Shown: positions 54,194-57,645 of the stretch, piece by piece
Numbering within the stretch: the stretch's first letter is position 1
Layout of the letters: each line of letters begins with the position of its first letter
NCBI GenBank assembly: GCA_019359725.1
Contig: JAHHGR010000023.1
Location: forward strand, 1 to 57,645
Direction of reading: 5' to 3'
Length of the DNA stretch: 57,645 nucleotides
Source: Aphanocapsa lilacina HA4352-LM1
GTDB lineage: Bacteria > Cyanobacteriota > Cyanobacteriia > Gloeobacterales > Gloeobacteraceae
The notes under the pieces: generated by a model
Seen by the model: the letters and a program-made list of their open reading frames with translations, nothing else
Told to the model about the DNA's origin: nothing
Databases searched by the model: none
Position numbers and translations under genes: made by a program

Positions 54194-57100
54194 ACTTCTC
54201 GGCAGTGTTCATCCGCCGCCCCGTCGCCACGACGCTAGTGATGCTTGGGGTGTTGTTCTTCGGCCTGATTGCCTACCGGCTCCTGCCGGTCAACGATCTG
54301 CCGAACGTCGATTTTCCGACCATCCAGGTGTCCGCCGGTTTGCCCGGTGCCAGCCCCGAGACAATGGCCGCGGCAGTGGCCACTCCCCTGGAGCGCCAGC
54401 TCTCGGCGATCCCGGGTCTCGATTCGATGAATTCGTCCAGTTCGCTGGGCAGTACGCAGATCGCCCTCCAGTTCGATCTGGAGCGCGACATCGACGCTGC
54501 CGCCCAGGATGTCCAGACGGCGATCGCCACTGCCGCTTCGCAGTTGCCGCCGGGGCTGCCCACGCCGCCCAGTTACCGCAAGGTCAACCCGGCGGAGCAG
54601 CCGATTATGATCCTCTCGCTCAATTCGCCGACGCTGCCGCTGTGGCGGGTGGACGAGTACGCCCAGACGCTCATCGCCCAGCGCATCTCGATGGTGAGCG
54701 GCGTGGCGCAGGTGCTGGTCTTCGGCGCCCAGAAGTACGCCGTGCGCGTCCAGGTGGACCCCAACGCCCTTGCCGCGCGCGGTATCGGCCTCGATGAAGT
54801 CGAAAGCGCCATCCGCACCGGCAACACCAACCTCCCCACCGGCTACGTCGACGGCAAATACCGCGCCTTTACGATCGAATCGGACGGCCAGTTGCTCAAC
54901 GCCGCAGCCTTTCGGCCGCTGGTGGTCGCTTACCGCAACGGCTCGCCCGTGCGCCTCGAACAGCTGGGCAAAGTGATCGACAGCGTCGAGAACGACAAGG
55001 TGGCCGGCTGGTACAACGGCACGCGCTCGATCACCCTGGGGGTACAGCGCCAGCCCGGTGTCAACACGATCGCGGTCGTCGACGCCATCGAAGCGCTGCT
55101 GCCGACCTTTCGCTCCCAGATTCCCGGGGCGGTCAACCTCGACATCGTCTTCGACCGCTCCGAGTCGATCCGCCACTCGGTCGAGGACGTCCAGTTCACG
55201 CTGGTGCTCGCCATCGGCCTGGTGGTGCTGGTAATCTTTTTGTTCCTGCGCAACCTCTCAGCTACGATCATCCCGAGTCTGGCGGTGCCGCTGTCGCTGG
55301 TGGCCACCTTCGTGGTGATGTATCTATTGGGCTTCAGCCTCAACAATCTTTCGCTGATGGCGCTTACCCTCTCGGTGGGTTTTGTGGTCGACGACGCCAT
55401 CGTCGTGCTCGAAAACATCGTCCGCCGTCAGGAGATGGGCGAGAGCCCCATGGAGGCGGCCTTCAACGGTTCGCGCGAGATCACTTTTACGATCATCTCG
55501 ATGACGCTGTCGCTGGTGGCGGTCTTTTTGCCGGTGCTCTTTATGGGAGGCATCCTCGGCAGACTCTTTAACGAGTTCGCGATCACCATCGCCACCGCCA
55601 TTCTGGTCTCGGGGTTCGTCTCGCTGACCCTCACCCCGATGCTCTGCAGCCGCTTCCTGCGGGCCGAATCGGTACACCCGTCCGGCCGCGGCCGTTTGTA
55701 TCAAATTTCCGAGGGAGTCTTCGACGGCCTCACCGGCGCCTACGACCGCAGTTTGCAGTGGGTGCTGCGTCACCGCGTCTTGACGATGCTCGCCTCGACG
55801 GCGGTGCTGGCGGCTACGGTTTACCTGTTTAATGCCATTCCCAAGGGCTTCATTCCCAGCGAGGACAACGGTCAAATCATCGTCACCACTGAGGCCGCCC
55901 AGGGGATCTCCTTTGCCGACATGATGCGCAAGCAGCAGCAGGTCGTGGCGGTCCTGCGCCAGGATCCGGCCATCGACGGCACCAATGCGAGCGTCGGCTC
56001 GGGCGGCCCCGCCGGTGCCAGCAACGCCGGGCGGGTCTTCGTGCGCCTCAAGCCGCGCTCCGAGCGCGACAGCGCCCAGGACGTCATCCAGCGGTTGCGG
56101 CCGAAGCTTGCCCAGGTAACCGGGATTCGCGTGTTCATGCAGCAGCCTCCAGCGATCCGCATCGGCGGCCAGCAGAGCAAGAGTCTCTACCAGTACACGT
56201 TGCAGAGCACCGATACCAGCGAGCTGTACCGCTATACCCCGATGCTGGAGGCGAAGCTGCGCGAGGTGCCCCAGCTGCAGGATGTCACTTCCGACGTGCA
56301 GCTCAAGAACCCCCAGATCAACCTGGTGATCGACCGCGACAAAGCCTCCTCACTGGGGATCACCGCCGAACAGATCGAGCGGACCCTCAGCAATGCCTAC
56401 AGCTCGCGCCAGATCTCGTTGATTTATGCCCCCACCAACCAGTACCGGGTGATCCTTTCGGTCGACCCGCGCTACCAGCAAGATTCCGAAGCCCTCTCGC
56501 TGTTGTACGTGCGCTCGAGCGGCGGTCGGCTGGTACCCCTCTCGGCGGTGGCCAAACTCACCCCGGCCGTCGGTCCCCTCTCGGTCAACCATCTGGGCCA
56601 GTTCACCGCCGCGACCATTTCCTTCAACCTCAAGCCGGGCGTGGCGCTCAGCGAAGCGTCGGCCATTATCGAGCGCCTCGCCGCTGAAACATTGCCCGAT
56701 ACGATTGCCACGAGCTTCCAGGGCAACGCCGAGGCTTTCCAGTCCTCCACCCAGAACCTGGGGCTGTTGCTGGCGGTGGCGATCCTGGTCATCTACCTCG
56801 TGCTGGGCATCCTCTACGAAAGCTTCATCCATCCGCTGACGATCCTCTCTGGGCTCCCTTCAGCCGGCTTTGGGGCACTGCTCACCCTGATGCTGTTCGG
56901 TTTTGATCTCGATGTCTACGGATTCGTGGGGCTCCTGCTGCTGGTGGGGATCGTCAAGAAAAACGCGATTATCATGATCGACTTTGCCCTCGAAGCCCAG
57001 CGCAGGGACGGCAAGCGGCCGGAGGATGCCATCTACGCGGCGGCGCTGGTGCGCTTTCGGCCGATCATGATGACGACGGTCTCAGCGATTGCGGGGGCCA

Positions 57101-57315
57101 TCCCGATCGCCATCGGCTTCGGGGCCGGAGCCGAGACGCGCCAGCCCTTGGGCCTGGCGGTGGTAGGGGGACTGCTCTTTTCGCAGTGGCTGACTCTTTA
57201 CATCACCCCGGTCATTTATCTCTATCTCGACCGCTTTCAGGAGCGCTTCAGTTGGGGCAAAAACGCCCGCCCAGCTGCTGCAGAACCGGTACCCGACGGC
57301 CAGTTTGCCGAGTAA
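54190..57315 (+). CDS. RND multidrug efflux permease (AcrB/MdtBC-type)
   Basis: A 1041-residue inner-membrane pump with twelve helices and two large periplasmic loops. The N-terminus FIRRPVATTLVMLGVLFFGL is typical, and the proton-relay aspartates lie in SVGFVVDDAIVVLENIVRR on helix 4. GLLLLVGIVKKNAIIMIDFA marks helix 10-11 with the relay lysine. It resembles MdtB/MdtC-type proteins, which export bile salts, detergents and some antibiotics in enterobacteria; the substrate here is unknown. The GTG start overlaps the adaptor stop. Confidence 0.93.
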   Translation: MNFSAVFIRRPVATTLVMLGVLFFGLIAYRLLPVNDLPNVDFPTIQVSAGLPGASPETMAAAVATPLERQLSAIPGLDSMNSSSSLGSTQIALQFDLERDIDAAAQDVQTAIATAASQLPPGLPTPPSYRKVNPAEQPIMILSLNSPTLPLWRVDEYAQTLIAQRISMVSGVAQVLVFGAQKYAVRVQVDPNALAARGIGLDEVESAIRTGNTNLPTGYVDGKYRAFTIESDGQLLNAAAFRPLVVAYRNGSPVRLEQLGKVIDSVENDKVAGWYNGTRSITLGVQRQPGVNTIAVVDAIEALLPTFRSQIPGAVNLDIVFDRSESIRHSVEDVQFTLVLAIGLVVLVIFLFLRNLSATIIPSLAVPLSLVATFVVMYLLGFSLNNLSLMALTLSVGFVVDDAIVVLENIVRRQEMGESPMEAAFNGSREITFTIISMTLSLVAVFLPVLFMGGILGRLFNEFAITIATAILVSGFVSLTLTPMLCSRFLRAESVHPSGRGRLYQISEGVFDGLTGAYDRSLQWVLRHRVLTMLASTAVLAATVYLFNAIPKGFIPSEDNGQIIVTTEAAQGISFADMMRKQQQVVAVLRQDPAIDGTNASVGSGGPAGASNAGRVFVRLKPRSERDSAQDVIQRLRPKLAQVTGIRVFMQQPPAIRIGGQQSKSLYQYTLQSTDTSELYRYTPMLEAKLREVPQLQDVTSDVQLKNPQINLVIDRDKASSLGITAEQIERTLSNAYSSRQISLIYAPTNQYRVILSVDPRYQQDSEALSLLYVRSSGGRLVPLSAVAKLTPAVGPLSVNHLGQFTAATISFNLKPGVALSEASAIIERLAAETLPDTIATSFQGNAEAFQSSTQNLGLLLAVAILVIYLVLGILYESFIHPLTILSGLPSAGFGALLTLMLFGFDLDVYGFVGLLLLVGIVKKNAIIMIDFALEAQRRDGKRPEDAIYAAALVRFRPIMMTTVSAIAGAIPIAIGFGAGAETRQPLGLAVVGGLLFSQWLTLYITPVIYLYLDRFQERFSWGKNARPAAAEPVPDGQFAE

Positions 57316-57328
57316 GTTTAAGTAATAA

Positions 57329-57497
57329 TCAGTGCTCAATTGCAAATTGCAGACACGCTTTGATATTAGCCTCGTTCAATTCCGGGAAGTCGTCGATGAT
57401 TTGTGCGTGGGACATTCCACTGGCCAACCAGCCCAAGACATCGTAAGACAGTGATGCGCGTGCGTCGGATGCAAGGTTCGTCGCCACGCTTACCTTG
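57329..57497 (-). pseudogene. Broken DUF433 antitoxin-like gene
   Basis: The C-terminal two-thirds reads YDVLGWLASGMSHAQIIDDF and FAIEH before a stop at 57329-57331. The family hallmark GDEPCIRRTRITV lies one frame over, so a single extra base near 57445 has split the gene. The N-terminus runs into IS-like sequence. No DUF5615 partner is visible. Confidence 0.6.
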
Positions 57498-57502
57498 CTT
57501 TA

Positions 57503-57645
57503 GGTTGATACTTCCGGGTCTTGCACTGGGACTCAGAAAAAGAGTTGTCGTTCCTGACCTGCGGGCGGGAGTGGGTCTTGGTCACACCAAGATCTGCCAG
57601 CAGTCAGGCAACCGCCTTGCTGGTCATAGAAGAACCTCTATCAGC
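57503..57645 (-). mobile_element. DDE transposase fragment (IS3/IS481-like)
   Basis: On the minus strand the fragment reads MTSKAVA, a stop codon, then LLADLGVTKTHSRPQVRNDN and SFSESQCKTRKYQP. This matches the integrase-core region of IS3-type transposases, with a nonsense mutation in the first helix. It abuts the broken DUF433 gene and runs off the window edge. Confidence 0.6.

Overview
This window looks like a chromosomal stretch of a GC-rich cyanobacterium, most likely a Gloeobacter species. The inference rests on gene content: NDH-1MS CO2-uptake genes, a cmp-type ABC transporter, a complete beta-carboxysome operon, and several small cyanobacteria-specific proteins. No taxonomic marker (rRNA, rbcL) is present, so the genus call is inference.

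Layout. (1) 1-1.2 kb: the 3' end of an IS30-family transposase that truncates an exported FG-GAP protein, plus one hypothetical gene. (2) 1.3-8.2 kb: a carbon/energy block on the + strand: phosphoketolase, glycogen phosphorylase, a histidine phosphatase and acetate kinase. (3) 8.2-35.6 kb: a carbon-concentrating-mechanism (CCM) island. It holds a CmpR/NdhR-type LysR regulator, a small Cys-rich protein, ndhF3-ndhD3-cupA-cupS, an accessory segment with Uma2 remnants and a broken DUF433/DUF5615 toxin-antitoxin pair (15-19 kb), ndhF4-ndhD4-cupB on the minus strand, a DUF6671 protein, cmpA-cmpB-beta carbonic anhydrase-cmpC-cmpD, and a convergent ccmK-ccmK-ccmL-ccmM-ccmN-ccmO operon. (4) 35.9-52.6 kb: tRNA-Asp, two HtrA-type proteases, HyuA, a beta-propeller phytase followed by an FG-GAP/IPT protein, cofG, a Ser/Thr kinase, an A-type Fe-S carrier, tRNA-Cys, an M28 peptidase, ilvC, several exported unknowns and rpsO. 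(5) 52.9-57.3 kb: an RND efflux adaptor/permease pair, then degraded DUF433 and IS fragments at the right edge.

How it works together. NDH-1MS and NDH-1MS' hydrate CO2 to bicarbonate, the Cmp ABC transporter imports bicarbonate, and the carboxysome concentrates CO2 around Rubisco (rbcLS are not in this window). The beta carbonic anhydrase inside the cmp operon has a twin-arginine-like signal, so it probably acts in the periplasm. The inducible NDH-1MS operon and the cmp operon carry the same two-part upstream element with identical internal spacing and nearly identical distance to the start codon, which is a strong candidate operator for the LysR protein encoded next door. The carboxysome operon and the NDH-1MS' operon lack this element; each has a TATAAT box in the same 10-base context instead. 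The phosphoketolase block could turn stored glycogen and sugar phosphates into acetyl phosphate, acetate and ATP.
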